NCBI RefSeq assembly: GCF_048773025.1
Contig: NC_133571.1
Location: forward strand, 13,370,620-13,434,619
DNA length: 64,000 bases
From: Camelus bactrianus
Lineage: Eukaryota; Chordata; Mammalia; Artiodactyla; Camelidae
Direction: 5' to 3'
Every line of letters begins with the position of its first letter. The stretch's first letter is position 1. The position numbers were made by a program, and so were the translations under genes. Below are positions 53,401 to 63,370 of this stretch, one piece after another. A model generated the notes under the pieces. It made no database searches. It saw only the letters and a list, made by a program, of their open reading frames with translations, and was not told the origin of the DNA.

Positions 53401-56400
53401 CAGCTCCTGTGTGCCTGGAATTCTTCTAGGGCAGTGGCTTTCAAGCTTGAGAAAGTATCAGAATCACCTGGAGGGCAATTACAGCTAGCTCAGCCCATTT
53501 GATAGGTCTAGAATGGAGCCTGAAATTTTGCATTTCTAAGAAGTTCCCAGGGAATGCTGTGGTCAGGGATGGCATTTTGAGGATCACTGAGCTAGAGGAT
53601 TTCTACCTATTATCAACTTTTATTAGAATGCCAAAAGGTAGGTATCATTTTTCTCATTTTACAGATGATGAAATTGAGGCTCAGAGAGGTTAGGTAACTT
53701 GCCCAGGGCCACATAATAGATGGTGAATCTGGAATTGAACACTTGCTGTAAAATAGGACAGACATTTTATATGCACTGTCTCAATTAATCCTCATAATAA
53801 TCCTGTGAGGTACTTATTATTTTTATCCCCAGTATACAAAATGAAGAGGCAGGCTCAGGGAGATTAACCAGCTCAAGGCCACACAACTGGTGAGTGGAAT
53901 AAGCAGTATTCAGACACAGGTCTGCTTTTTACGACTCTGTGCTGGTGCCTCTCCAAGAGAACACTGCTGTTGGGCCGGCTCTCCTGAGCACTCCTAAGGT
54001 TTCCTTTTTACCTCTCCCCTCTCCACCCGCTGACCCCTGCCCAGAGGTCTCACAGGAGACAGACCATGAGATTCCACCCTCCAGCCTAGAAGATGGTGTT
54101 CTGACATTCTGACAGGAGAGCTCAGCTCTGCTTCTGACCCTACACCCGCACCAACCCCCACTCCGCTGCCCTCGCAAACCAAGGAACAGAGTGCAGAGCT
54201 GTGACCAGGAAGCTCTCAGGAGGCAGCTTCCTGATGGTCACAGCGCCCCCTCGGGGCCTGAGCGCCATAGCGCCAGCCTCCAGTGTCAGGATCCCGGGGA
54301 AGGTGAGGGAATGCAAGTCAGAGACCAACTCCCTCTCCCCAGCCTCAGCCAGCATGGGCTGAGCACCAAAGATACATATCAAAAGTGAAATCTTTTTATG
54401 AAATAATGCCATTTGCTGCAACATGGATGGACCTAGACATGATTATACTAAGTGAAGTTAGATGGAGGAAGACAAATACATAGGATGTCACTAACACATG
54501 GAATCTAAAAACTGATACAAATGAACTTATTTACAAAACAGAAACAGACTCACAGACATAGAAAACAAATTTATGGTTACCAAAGGGGAGAGGGAGGGAA
54601 GGATAAACTAGGAGTTAGGGATTAGCAGATACAAACTACTGTATACAAACAAGGTCCTACTGTATAGCAAGGAAATGATATTCAATAGCTTGTAATAACC
54701 TGTAATGGAAATGAACATGAAAAAAGAACATATATAACTGAATTACACCAGAAGCTAACATAACATGGTAAATCAACTATACGTCAATTTTTAAAATGAA
54801 TAAATCATGGAGATGTAATATACAGCGTGGTAACTATAGTTAATAATACTGCATTGCATATTTGGAATTTGCTAAGAAAACAAATTTTAAAAGTTCTCAT
54901 CACAAGAAAAAAATGTTATTATGTATGGTAATGGATGTTAGCTAGACTTATTGTGCTGATCATTTCACAATGTATACTATATTAAATTATCTTGTTGTAC
55001 ACCTGAAACCAAGATAATGTTACATGTCAATAAAAAAAAAACCAAGTGAGAAAAAATCAGCTATACTTCAATTTTTTTTAATTGATATCTTTTTGATGGC
55101 TTTAAATAGAAGCAAAAAAAGAGGGAGAAAAAAGTCCAAAACAGAGGCAGAAGCTATTTTTTTAAGGTTGGCTCATGACAGTGCAACTTTCTGCCTGATT
55201 AGTGTGCACCTATGTGGATGACTTAACTCTAATACACTCAGGATGCCCAGACTCCCAGAGTGAAGCATTGCCATTCCCACCATAGCCTGGAGGGGACAAA
55301 GGAAAGGCAGAGACATTTCCATAGAGAAGTTCAGAGTCTGTGCCCAAGTTAAGGCATCAGAGAGGATGAGCAAGCCTGGCTTCACCCTGCATGCCCTCCC
55401 AGTGGACGGAAGGCCTGTGGGCTGTGTCTGGGAGGCTTGTGCACAGGAAAGCCCAGGGGCCTGCGTCCTGTGCATTCTCACCTGCCAACTAGCACTGGGG
55501 AGAGGGGACGAGGTAGGGGTCAAGGTACAGATCCACTAGAGGATCCCGAGAGGAGGTATTTTGGCAGGATGACCAAGCCAGAATGGACCGGTCAGCCAGC
55601 CGAAGGCAGGCCCCACTCTGCCTGCTGACCTTGAGAAAGTCAGCGGTGCTCCATCCCTGAACGAGGGATGGCTGTCTTTTTTCCTCCCCAGCTTGGTATA
55701 AAGCCAAAACATGAGCTTATAAAACACGAGAAGGGCTTCAGTGGACCCATCCCTCTGGCCTGGACACTCTGCAGGTAGAAGGGGATAGTGTTTAAGAGGA
55801 GGGTGGGGACAGAGCTGGCCCCCATCTCAGGTCTAGATGTAACCAGGGCATCCCTACTTAATGACCAGTGTCAGCCAAGAATATTTCCATGTCTCCAAGC
55901 CATTCACATACTGTTTTAATTTTCTTTCTTTTTCTTTTTTAAGCAGTTACCATGTGTCAGTTTCTGGTGTGCAGCATAACGTCCCAGTCATGTGTATGTG
56001 TGTATATATATATACACACACACATATATATTTGTTTTCATATTCTTTTCCATTAAAGGTTATTATAAGATATTGAATATAGTCTCCTGTGCTATACAGA
56101 AAATTTTTAATCTATTTTTATATATAGTAGAGAACATTTGCAAATCTCAAACACCCAAATTTATCCCTTCCCACCCCTCTTCCCCCGGTAACCATAAGAT
56201 TGTTTACTATGTCTGCAAGTCTGTTTCTGTTTTGTAGGTGAGTTCATTAGTGTCCTCTTTTTTCCTTTTTTTTTTTAAGACTCCACATATGAGTGATATC
56301 ATATGGTATTTTTCTTTCTCTTTCTGGCTTACTTCACTTAGAATGACGATCTCCAGGTCCATCCATGTTGCTACAAATGGCATTATTTCATTCTTTTTTA

Positions 56401-58983
56401 TGACTGAGTAATGTTCCATTATATAAATATACCACAGCTTCTTTATCCAGTCCTCTGTCAATGGACACAATAGGTTGCTTCCATGTCTTGGCTATTGTAA
56501 ATAGTGCTGCTGTGAACATTGGGGTGCATGTATCTTTTCAAATGAGAGTTCCCTCTGGATGTATGCCCAGGAGTGGGATTGCGGATCATAGGGTACGTCT
56601 ATTTTTAGTTTTTTGAGGAATCTTCAGACTGCTTTCCATAGTGGCCACACATTGCTTTGTACTTTCACCCTGTGTTACTTCTTGGAGGTAATTATTGCCA
56701 TGTGGCCATTTCCCTGGAGAAAGAAGGACTTTCTTTGCTTTGTCCCAAACTAAACTCTTTAGAATTTCAAGGTGTGCATGTGTCTGTTTTGGGTTGGGGG
56801 CCTCTTTCTGGCCTCATGGGATGGATGAGCAGGTCCTCCTATTCATGAGCCTTTGGAATTCAGTCCTAAGCCCCTAAGCCTTGCCTTTGCTCACTGAAGG
56901 ACCCTAACCATTGGGCAGCTCTCAGAGCAGCCATTTTCTTTGCAATTTTCCGATTGGCCCCTTCCCATCTCATCTGGGTGCTGCAGCTTAGTCTAAGGAT
57001 TGACTCGGTTCTCCAAAGCTTAATGAAAGTAAAAAATTACTTGGTCCATGCAAGTGTTATTATGAAATACTCATACCAACAGGGATCCTATGGCCACCAT
57101 CAGGCAATTCCAAGGCAAATGCCAAGGCAGAAAAATTCTGCCACCTCTTTTCACATCCAGGGACACTGACACCCACCTTGGGGTGGAGGGAGGAAAGAGA
57201 GGCAGCGTGGTGCCCACTCTAAGTTAGGCTCCCAGGGCTTGCCGGGCATGGCAGGTGGAACCACGGCTGACTTTAATAGGGATGCTGATCCACTCTGGCC
57301 CCAGGAGAGTCAGACAGCTCAGAGTTAGAGCTGGTAGGCAGAAAGTGGGCCGAGGCCAGCAGGACAAGACCCCTTCTGGGGTGCAGGCCCCAGGGGCTGT
57401 GGGAGTCAGGGCTGGGCCAGGCAAGGCCCCTGGGTCCTGAGACAGAGGAAAGATTTCAGCTCCCTCTCCCTAGGCAACCTGCCTGCTTCCTGCCCACCCC
57501 CACGAGCTTTGCCAGGATAGAAGCGTGCCCCTGAGATGGCCCTGGATGCTCAACAAAACCAGCTTTGCAAACAAGTCCAAGTAGTGTGAATTTCCCTCCT
57601 CTTGTAGGCCACAAATGGGTGTATCAGCACGGCCAGCCAATGGCTTATGCAGAGATCCCTATGCCCTCAGCCCATGGGCCAAGGTGAGAGGATCTATGCC
57701 TGGAGTCTACCTAGCATGCTGATCCCACCAGCAGCGGCAGGCATAAGGGCTTGGGAGACCCCACAGGCCTGCATCTCCGGAAAAAGAACAAATCCCTGGT
57801 TCCAGATTCAAAGCTGAGGGCTCCCTCCACTTCCCCCGTTTCCCATCCTCTTTTCCATGAACCCCTTACTAAACCTTTTTTTTTTTCCTTCCTCTGAGTG
57901 GGACTGAGCACCCTCTCCTTAATTGCCTTCTCACTAAACAAGCCCTTAATAAATACATACCAAGGGAAAGAGGGTTGGGCAACAGAGCATCCTCACAAGT
58001 GATAATTACACACAGATCACAGCAATTGAGCAAATCAGGGAACAAGGAAGGGGTGGGCAGGAAGGATATATCACCAGTTCTATGTTTAGGAGGGGGCTGG
58101 CGCCCATGTAAACCTCAGCTGCAATACTACAGCCTTGGAAACAGCATCTCAACTTAAGAAAAAGGTGTCTGGTCTGGTTATCAAAAATCACTTTAGTCTC
58201 AGTCCAAGAGACAAAGTTTGATGTGGGGAGAGGGAGTGGGAGGGGTAGAGGACTCCTGGGAGCTTACTGCTCTGGACCCAGTTTCCATAGTGGAGAGAAC
58301 AACAGCTGTGGGCCCCCAAGCCTCTATCCTCCCATGTCCTGCCCCAGCGCCGCACTTCTTCTTCAGCGCATCAGCCCAGTCCCTGCTGGCCTTCTCCTTC
58401 ACCAGACTTTGGTGAACTGGTAGGCAAGTTGGTGTGGCAGAGCCCAAGAGACCTGAATTCTGGCCCACTTGGCCATCGATTGACCATGCACCTTCCCTCG
58501 CTGGACCTGGTTTCCTCATCCTTAGGGGAGCTCTGTGCTATGGTTTCCAAAGTTCTTGCCAGCTCCGGTGCTGCCAGGGAGCCTCTTCCAGTTGGCTGTC
58601 CAGTTGTCCCTGCATCTCCCCTGCGGGACCGAGAGCAAGGATGGCGTCTGTGTCCCAAGATCAAAGCAATGCCACTGTCAGGGCTTATCAGTGGCTGCAT
58701 GGGCAAGGTCTGGGGCTGGGGGTTTGGAGGGATCCTGGTTGTACTCCCTCTGCAGACCAGAGGGGCCGGAGGCAGAGCAGGTGGTGCCAGTTCTGGGACC
58801 TGCTAGTCTCCCACCTACAGATCACTGTGCTGTCTCCTGGGCTCCCAGAGGGTAGCTCAGGGATTCTTCCAAACCCCTGCTCCTCCCTAGTCTACCAGCT
58901 AAACAGTCCTTAAAGGAGGTGGGGGCTTCCACCCAAGAAAAGTACCAAGAATCTGCTCGCAATCCCCATATGCATGCGCGCGC

Positions 58984-59031
<48 letters not shown>

Positions 59032-59911
59032 TGTATGGGGTGGTTTCCTACAGAAGACAGCCCAGGCACTGGCATCCCACCAGCCAACCAGGCAGAGGAG
59101 GAAAGGAAGACAGAGGCATTGACAGTGGCTAGTTTAATGACTGTGTGAGTTTGAATTCCCCAGTGAGCTCTTCCCCCTGCTATAGTCACAGTGGGAACCG
59201 GTGCTGATCAGGGATGGGATGAGGGGGAGCTGGTAGGGAGCAGCACTGTGCCCGCCCCATGAAGAGGAGCCTCAGGCCTCACAGAGGCCCACTGCTGAGG
59301 GTCACTGTGAAACCAGCACATCTGTGCCTAAGGTGCAAGAGAGCACGCCAGCATCTTCTACCCAGCTGTAGGGATGTCACAGAATCAGTGGTTCCTGAGT
59401 GAAAGGCATACTGTCTCCCTCCTCCGCCACCAGGTGCCAACATGACAGGTCTGCACAGTTTACTTTTGTAGAAACAGCAGTGACCGCCCTTAAAGACTTC
59501 TGTCTCCCTGTTTTCAACCCAAATGCCCACCTCATGTGCTCAACCCAATGGGGGGAGCTGCCAACAGCCAAATCTGACAAATAGAAACGGGAAGAGATTT
59601 GGGTGCCAGAGATGGAGTCGGCTTACATTGAAATCCAGCTATGATTTATGAGGAGATTATGTGCTGGACTAATAAAAATCATTCCCTAATCTCTTGGAGT
59701 TTGACACTCAAAACGATCGTGTGCGGATTAATAGATATTAATAACCTGTTTCTAATTGTGCTGAACACTGGAATTTGACACAACATTGTAAAATGATTAT
59801 AAATCAATAAAAAATGTTAAAAAAAAATCTGTTTCTTCTGTGTCCTTTGGATGTGTCTCTTCAGTTTTCATACTCATCCCCCAAATGAAGAGCCAGAAGC
59901 AGGTTAAACAG

Positions 59912-59964
<53 letters not shown>

Positions 59965-60666
59965 GGAATCTCTTTATAAGAAGGAAGGCAAGATCCTTCC
60001 CCAAAGGGGGCTTGAAACGAGCTTCCAAGTCCTTCCAACCTCACCTAGTCTGCAGGGCAGGCAATGGACGCTGGAGGAAGTAGACTGCAGAGGCACCAAA
60101 CAGAAAAAGGTCCAGGAGGAAGGGGAGCTCCCCTGCCTCCAGCTGGTGCACGGCTAGTGCCTGGGCAACAAGCAGCCAAGTTACAAACAGCTCTGGGCAG
60201 AGGTAGAAACCACCATCCCAACAATCACACGTGCAACCCACCTGGCATCCCCTACACCCGAGGCACAGACACCCTCCCCCAGCAATCTTCAACCTCTGAA
60301 CTTGGGATACCTGCGATATCCAGCTCCAGAAGCCCGGGGCTGAGGCCTTGGAGACAGCAAAGAACTAATCGCGAGACTGCTGGGCCGATAGGGCGGGTAG
60401 GGGGACGAGCACGGTCCCCAGGGAGCACAGCCTTCCCAGCCCGCGGCCGGCAAAAAGCCGGTGACAGCGGTGCTCATTTCGTGCCGCACTCCAAAACCCA
60501 CCTCGTCCAAGGCACTGCTTTTCTAAGTGTTCCCTCCTCTGGGGAAAGATGGGGGAAGGGTAGGGGGAAGAGGCAAGAGAAGAAACCAAGCTGGGGCTGC
60601 CTTACCCAAAAGCCCGGTGCCCAGCCATCTCGCCCGGGCTGCGCCTCGGTCCCCGGCCCCGGGCAT
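44352..60666 (-). CDS. SCN4B: SCN4B, voltage-gated sodium channel beta-4 subunit (5 exons, 228 aa)
   Basis: Single-pass auxiliary subunit of Nav channels that shifts gating, binds the alpha subunit by a disulfide and helps generate resurgent current. Exons on the minus strand in transcript order: 60666-60606, 51051-50879, 49902-49674, 48159-48030, 44445-44352. They total 687 nt, and all introns are GT-AG with matching phases. The protein has a signal peptide about 1-30, a V-type Ig domain about 31-148 with C53-C131, an extra C58 that in human bonds to the alpha subunit, a membrane segment about 162-183, and a basic cytoplasmic tail. N-glycosylation sequons lie at N45, N71 and N113. The length equals human SCN4B. 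The juxtamembrane blocking peptide reads [16 protein letters not shown], which differs from the rodent form at several positions. Convergent with TMPRSS4. Confidence 0.97.
44575..44700 (+). repeat. MIR SINE
   Basis: CTGCCTCCGTTTCCTCATCC and GGGGTTGCTGGGCGGAGTCA in MIR order. Confidence 0.65.
45540..45850 (+). repeat. Old dispersed repeat, family not named
   Basis: TACCAGGCACTGTGTCAGGC, then GACATTCCAGGCAGAGGGAA. The same wording recurs in other parts of this window (about 3400, 12550, 13550). Confidence 0.5.
46230..46560 (+). repeat. L2 LINE 3' end
   Basis: Typical L2 pyrimidine-rich body and tail: AAATCCTTCCCTAGTATTCC to ACAGTGCCTTGTACACATAG and a GAATGAATGA end. Confidence 0.75.
46610..46790 (+). 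repeat. MIR SINE, well preserved
   Basis: Near full-length order: CAGGGTTCAAATCCTAGCTC, TAGCTGTGTGGCCTTGGACA, TCACTTAACCACTCTGAGCC, ATGTGGTAGGCATG. Confidence 0.9.
48030..48159 (-). CDS. SCN4B: SCN4B coding exon 4 (membrane segment and blocking peptide)
   Basis: Encodes residues 155-198. [20 protein letters not shown] opens the membrane helix, followed by the basic tail [15 protein letters not shown]. Acceptor ends GTGAAG after a long pyrimidine tract; donor GTGAGT. In rodents the matching peptide blocks open Nav channels. Confidence 0.96.
48550..48670 (+). repeat. MIR SINE
   Basis: GGCTTTGGAGTCAGATAGTC to CCGCAGTTCCTTCATCTG. Confidence 0.75.
48720..49110 (+). repeat. L2 LINE fragment
   Basis: L2 wording CCTGGCAGTCATCTTTGACT and CTTTTTCTCAAACCTTCAG. 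Confidence 0.6.
49370..49530 (-). repeat. MIR SINE
   Basis: Reverse MIR: ACAACCCTAGGGGAATGCAG, TTTTACAGATGAGAAAAACA, AGGCTCAGAGGGCCTAAGTG. Confidence 0.8.
49674..49902 (-). CDS. SCN4B: SCN4B coding exon 3 (second half of Ig domain)
   Basis: Encodes residues 79-155: [22 protein letters not shown], then [18 protein letters not shown] with the D.G.Y.C Ig signature and C131, ending IFLQVVDK. Donor is GTATGT. Confidence 0.97.
49903..50878 (-). other. SCN4B: SCN4B intron 2
   Basis: About 1 kb of largely unique sequence. Nothing recognised. Confidence 0.65.
50879..51051 (-). CDS. SCN4B: SCN4B coding exon 2 (end of signal peptide, first half of Ig domain)
   Basis: Encodes residues 21-78: [17 protein letters not shown], then [20 protein letters not shown] and [14 protein letters not shown]53 and C58 are here. 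Bounded by acceptor ATCACACAG and donor GTAAGT. Phase 0 end. Confidence 0.97.
52320..52480 (-). repeat. MIR SINE
   Basis: Reverse MIR: CACCTTTTACAGGTGGGAAA, ATGAGGTTCAGAGAAGCAAA. Confidence 0.75.
53125..53300 (-). repeat. MIR SINE
   Basis: Reverse MIR: TGATATTTACTGAGCATATA, CTACATGCCGGGCAC, ATTACAGACGAGGCAAGTGA. Confidence 0.85.
53430..53595 (+). mobile_element. MER5A-like DNA transposon (hAT-Charlie, non-autonomous)
   Basis: Opens GCAGTGGCTTTCAAGCTTGA with AGTATCAGAATCACCTGGAG. Ends with ATGGCATTTTGAGGATCACT, giving inverted CAGTG...CACTG ends. A TTCTAGGG / GCTAGAGG pair flanks it as a weak 8-bp duplication. About 165 bp, a long-dead copy. Confidence 0.85.
53620..53740 (-). repeat. MIR SINE
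   Basis: Reverse MIR: ATTTTACAGATGATGAAATT, CAGAGAGGTTAGGTAACTTG, CCCAGGGCCACATAATAGAT. Confidence 0.85.
53755..53930 (-). repeat. MIR SINE
   Basis: Second reverse MIR in a row: TATATGCACTGTCTCAATTA, TCCTGTGAGGTACTTATTAT, CAAGGCCACACAACTGGTGA. Confidence 0.85.
54390..54800 (+). mobile_element. L1 LINE 3' end (plus arm of an inverted pair)
   Basis: GCAACATGGATGGACCTAGA, CAAAACAGAAACAGACTCAC, TTATGGTTACCAAAGGGGAG and a tail GTAAATCAACTATACGTCAA. 5'-truncated, about 400 bp. Confidence 0.9.
54801..55085 (+). mobile_element. L1MA-type LINE tail with A run, adjoining a further L1 tail piece
   Basis: GGAGATGTAATATACAGCGT, AAAGTTCTCATCACAAGAAA and CTTGTTGTACACCTGAAACC end in an A run near 55031-55041. 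It is followed at 55054-55076 by a stretch nearly identical to 54771-54793, so it may have inserted into another L1 tail or lie between two of them. Confidence 0.75.
55920..56655 (-). mobile_element. L1 LINE 3' end (minus arm of an inverted pair)
   Basis: Minus-strand reading contains GCAACATGGATGGACCTGGA, CAAAACAGAAACAGACTTGC and TTATGGTTACCGGGGGAAGA, homologous to the plus copy at 54.4-54.8 kb. The T run near 55937 is its tail. An internal TA/CA repeat sits at 55995-56030. Confidence 0.9.
58970..59029. repeat. Alternating purine-pyrimidine tract: (GC)n then (CA)n
   Basis: TATGCATGCGCGCGCGCAA followed by about twenty CA units to 59029, in SCN4B intron 1. Confidence 0.95.
59754..59828 (+). 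mobile_element. Extremely 5'-truncated camelid L1 tail (about 75 bp)
   Basis: AATTGTGCTGAACACTGGAA, TTTGACACAACATTGTAAAA and AATCAATAAAAAATGTT with an A tail. Bracketed by CTGTTTCT at 59746-59753 and 59829-59836, an exact 8-bp target duplication. Same family as the tail at 33.9-34.06 kb. Confidence 0.85.
59914..59959. repeat. (CA)n microsatellite
   Basis: About 23 uninterrupted CA units in SCN4B intron 1. Confidence 0.97.
60606..60666 (-). CDS. SCN4B: SCN4B coding exon 1 (signal peptide)
   Basis: Minus-strand ATG at 60666 opens [20 protein letters not shown] and the exon ends at donor GTAAGG. It lies inside the CpG island. The start matches the family start exactly, so longer open frames running through this region are not used. 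Confidence 0.95.
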
Positions 60667-60869
60667 CGTTCTGTTCTCTCCCGAGCGCTCCAGGGGCGCG
60701 GGGATGGGATACCGGGCACAGCCGCGCTCGCAGCCCGCGGTCTGCAGTGGGCTCCGAGGCTGCCGGGGAGCTCTGCGCCGCCGGCCGGAGCTCGGGAAAG
60801 TTAGCGGGGAGAGAGCGAGAGCAGGGGGAGGGAGGGGGAGGAGGAGCCGACTGCGGGAGCGGCCGCTGA

Positions 60870-60932
60870 GGGCGCGGGGAGGAGGAGGAGCGCGGGGAGG
60901 AGGAGGAGCAGGAGCAGGAGGATCGCCGAAGG
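60870..60932. repeat. GGA-rich simple repeat in the SCN4B promoter/5'UTR
   Basis: Runs of GGA/GAG triplets on the plus strand (CTC/TCC on the SCN4B strand), just upstream of exon 1. The purine-pyrimidine asymmetry could form triplex or G-rich structures. Confidence 0.7.
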
Positions 60933-62129
60933 ATGCTGAGCCTCTGCTCTGGAAGCGCTCCAACCTCAGGAGGGGCTGTGGCCGCCGCGGAGCTTGGGGC
61001 GCCCCGCCTCGTGGTCCCCGAGCCCCGGGGGCCGGCCGGTCTCCCCTCCTTCCTCTCCAGCTCGGGCTGGCGGCTGCGGCTTGGCACTGCAGGGCTGCCC
61101 GCAGTCGCCCGCATCATCCCGTGTGCTGAGCTGCCAATTAGGAGGATAGTTTGGGGAGGAGTAGAGGTGGGATTTTTCGGGGTGTTGGAAGGCTGTGTTC
61201 TGCTTTGGGCAGCTGGGGAACACGGAAAGGGGTGGGTAGAGGCTCCCTCTCCCGGGGCCGCGAAGGGATGGCTCGGACGCCCGCAGCGGGCACTGCCGCA
61301 GCCGGTGGCGTGTGCGGGCTTGCCCACTGCAGCCGCCAACCCGCTCGTGCGTGCGCCCGCCGCCTTCGCCCCGCCGTGCAGCGCCCCGGGGACCCGGCGT
61401 CCAACTGCAAACTGCTCCCGCCACCGCCCACCACCGTCTCCCACTGCTTCATAGACTCCTCGGAAATTACCATGATCCTGTTAGGGAATCAGGCCGAAAA
61501 CCACGGATCCGATCCGTACCCCGCTTCACCCGCCCGCCGCGCTCCTATTCATTTTTCCCACCTAAGCGGTCCCCCTCAGATCCTACCCTTCATCCTCCTC
61601 TAAGGATTTCCAGTGTCCGTCAGAATCTTGGAAAACGTCCTTGGCCTCGCTTCCCTTTTGAGGTGGGGTTGGAGGAGCCCAGGGCAGGCCTCAGAGCTGG
61701 TGGAGGGGGGTCACCGCCCGGTGAGACTGCCAACAAGCAAGCCTTTTCCCAGCCAGCCTTGAGTTACAACTGAGCAGTGCAATTTGGGGTGGTTTGGTAA
61801 TGTCTGATCCCCTCCTCAGCACCCCCTTCCCAACCGCCTCAGCTCCTCCCTCCACCACAGGTCCTGTCTGCATCCCTGACCCTCCATCCTTTGCCTGTCT
61901 GGGGACTGGTCCAGACTTGGAAACCTGCTCCCACTTCATGGCCTGATCCTGGCTACAGCCCCACCACCACTTACCTTCTTAACCCGGGGTCCCTGGTGGG
62001 CTTCAAAGAGATCATGGGCCCCCTGAGGCTGTATGGGAAATGCTGAATGTCTTTGCTGCGGGAGGGGGGGGGTGTCTCGGGAGAGAGGCTCACTCAGGGT
62101 CACTGCGACAGTGGTATAGTGGCCCTGGG

Positions 62130-62250
62130 GAATCCAGCCCCAGCTCCAGCACTTGCTGCTGTATGACCTTGAGCAAGTTATGCAACCTCCTGCAGAAGCC
62201 TCCTCTGCAATCTGGTGAAAGTGATGATATTTACCTCACGCAACTGGTAA
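62130..62250 (+). repeat. MIR SINE
   Basis: CACTTGCTGCTGTATGACCT, TGAGCAAGTTATGCAACCTC. Confidence 0.7.
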
Positions 62251-63249
62251 GAACAATCCTACCCTTAGACCTGGCAGCAAGGGCCTCAGTCCTGGGCTCC
62301 TGAGTTTGGGCCGCCTCAGGGTGGCCCTCCTCTGGCCATACCCCTCCTCACTGGAAAAGTAGGTCCTGGGACAGGAGGGATGGTGGTCCATACTCCTCCT
62401 CTTCTAGACCAAGCTCCTGACATCTGGGACCCTAGAATTCCCTGTTCAAATGACCCAGTTCTAAGCAGGCCTCTTCCTCTGGTCCATCATCTTAAGAGCT
62501 GCCCAGGCCAGATGTGCATCGGCACACCTGGGGAGTGGGCCAAGGGCAGCTGTTTGCAGAGGGTGGGAAGCAGATGGAACTTAACATGCAGGTGGAGTGT
62601 TCCTGGGCATGCGTGAGAGACCCCGTCCCCACAAGGCCAGAGAAGAGTGGGCCAGGGAATGGGTTTTGAGCCTGGCCTTAAAATTAAGACCCAGGAAAAT
62701 TAATCCAAAGAGGAAGATAATAGGTCAGTTTCAACATTTTGTTATCTTAATTCACAGCTTATATTTAGACATATGTCATTTCCATTTGTGCGCTTGCCCC
62801 AGGCCTCACAGGCATCAGAAGTGGACCAGACTCTGAAGTCTGGTTACTAGTGCACGTAGAAATGTTTGGCAGAGGGCTGGGCATAGTGTCAGCACGCGGT
62901 ACATTTTAGCTCTTATTAGTCTCAAAGAGGTCTGTGGCCCCCAAAAGGCCAAGTCTCTTCCTGTCTTCAAGTTTGCACATTCACCCTCTCTTTCCCCAGA
63001 AGGTCCCAGACGCTAGATCAACGCAGCCAGGCATCCAGGCTGTCCACTTTATTTTTACAGCAGGGGTCATGTTTCTCAGAGCAGGAGGCTGAGGTGAGAC
63101 AGGAGATGAGCCAAAGGGAAGGAAAGTGACCCCTGCCCAGAGAAGGGGGAGGGGAGGGGACAGAGCTCCCTGGATATCTTTAGATCCTGGTGACACAAAA
63201 AGGTGCCAGTTTTCTGCCTGATCTCCACCTTCCCCGCTGCCCTGCTGCT

Positions 63250-63370
63250 CACCAATTCTTAGAGCCGGAAGGGTCCTTAGGAAACCCACACGCCTCCGAG
63301 ATGAAGAAACAGGTGCAGAAAGGTAGACTGTGTGATCCAAGGTCACGGAGAAAGTGATTCTTAAAGCCCA
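63250..63370 (-). repeat. L3/MIR-like old repeat
   Basis: TTAGAGCCGGAAGGGTCCTT, GAGATGAAGAAACAGGTGCA, TGTGATCCAAGGTCACGGAG. The tail part is shared by L3 and reverse MIR. Confidence 0.5.

Larger units (their letters stand above)
51052..60605 (-). other. SCN4B: SCN4B intron 1
   Basis: 9.55 kb. Contains MIRs, a MER5A DNA transposon, several L1 3' ends including an inverted pair, two (CA)n tracts and a very short L1 tail insertion. The 230-residue open frames near 51.3-52.3 kb have no family features. Confidence 0.75.
60400..61450 (-). promoter_or_regulatory. SCN4B: CpG island, SCN4B promoter and 5'UTR
   Basis: Dense CpG and GC-rich sequence surround SCN4B exon 1, in contrast with the CpG-poor flanks. 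The transcript start is probably between about 60750 and 61000 on the minus strand but cannot be fixed by eye. The open frames on both strands here are expected from high GC content. Confidence 0.8.

Noticed and set aside
60523-61603. Long open frames on both strands (up to 280 residues) around SCN4B exon 1
   Set aside because: They arise in a CpG island where stop codons are rare. The compositions are Pro/Arg/Ala-rich with no domain, and the real exon there is only 61 nt.
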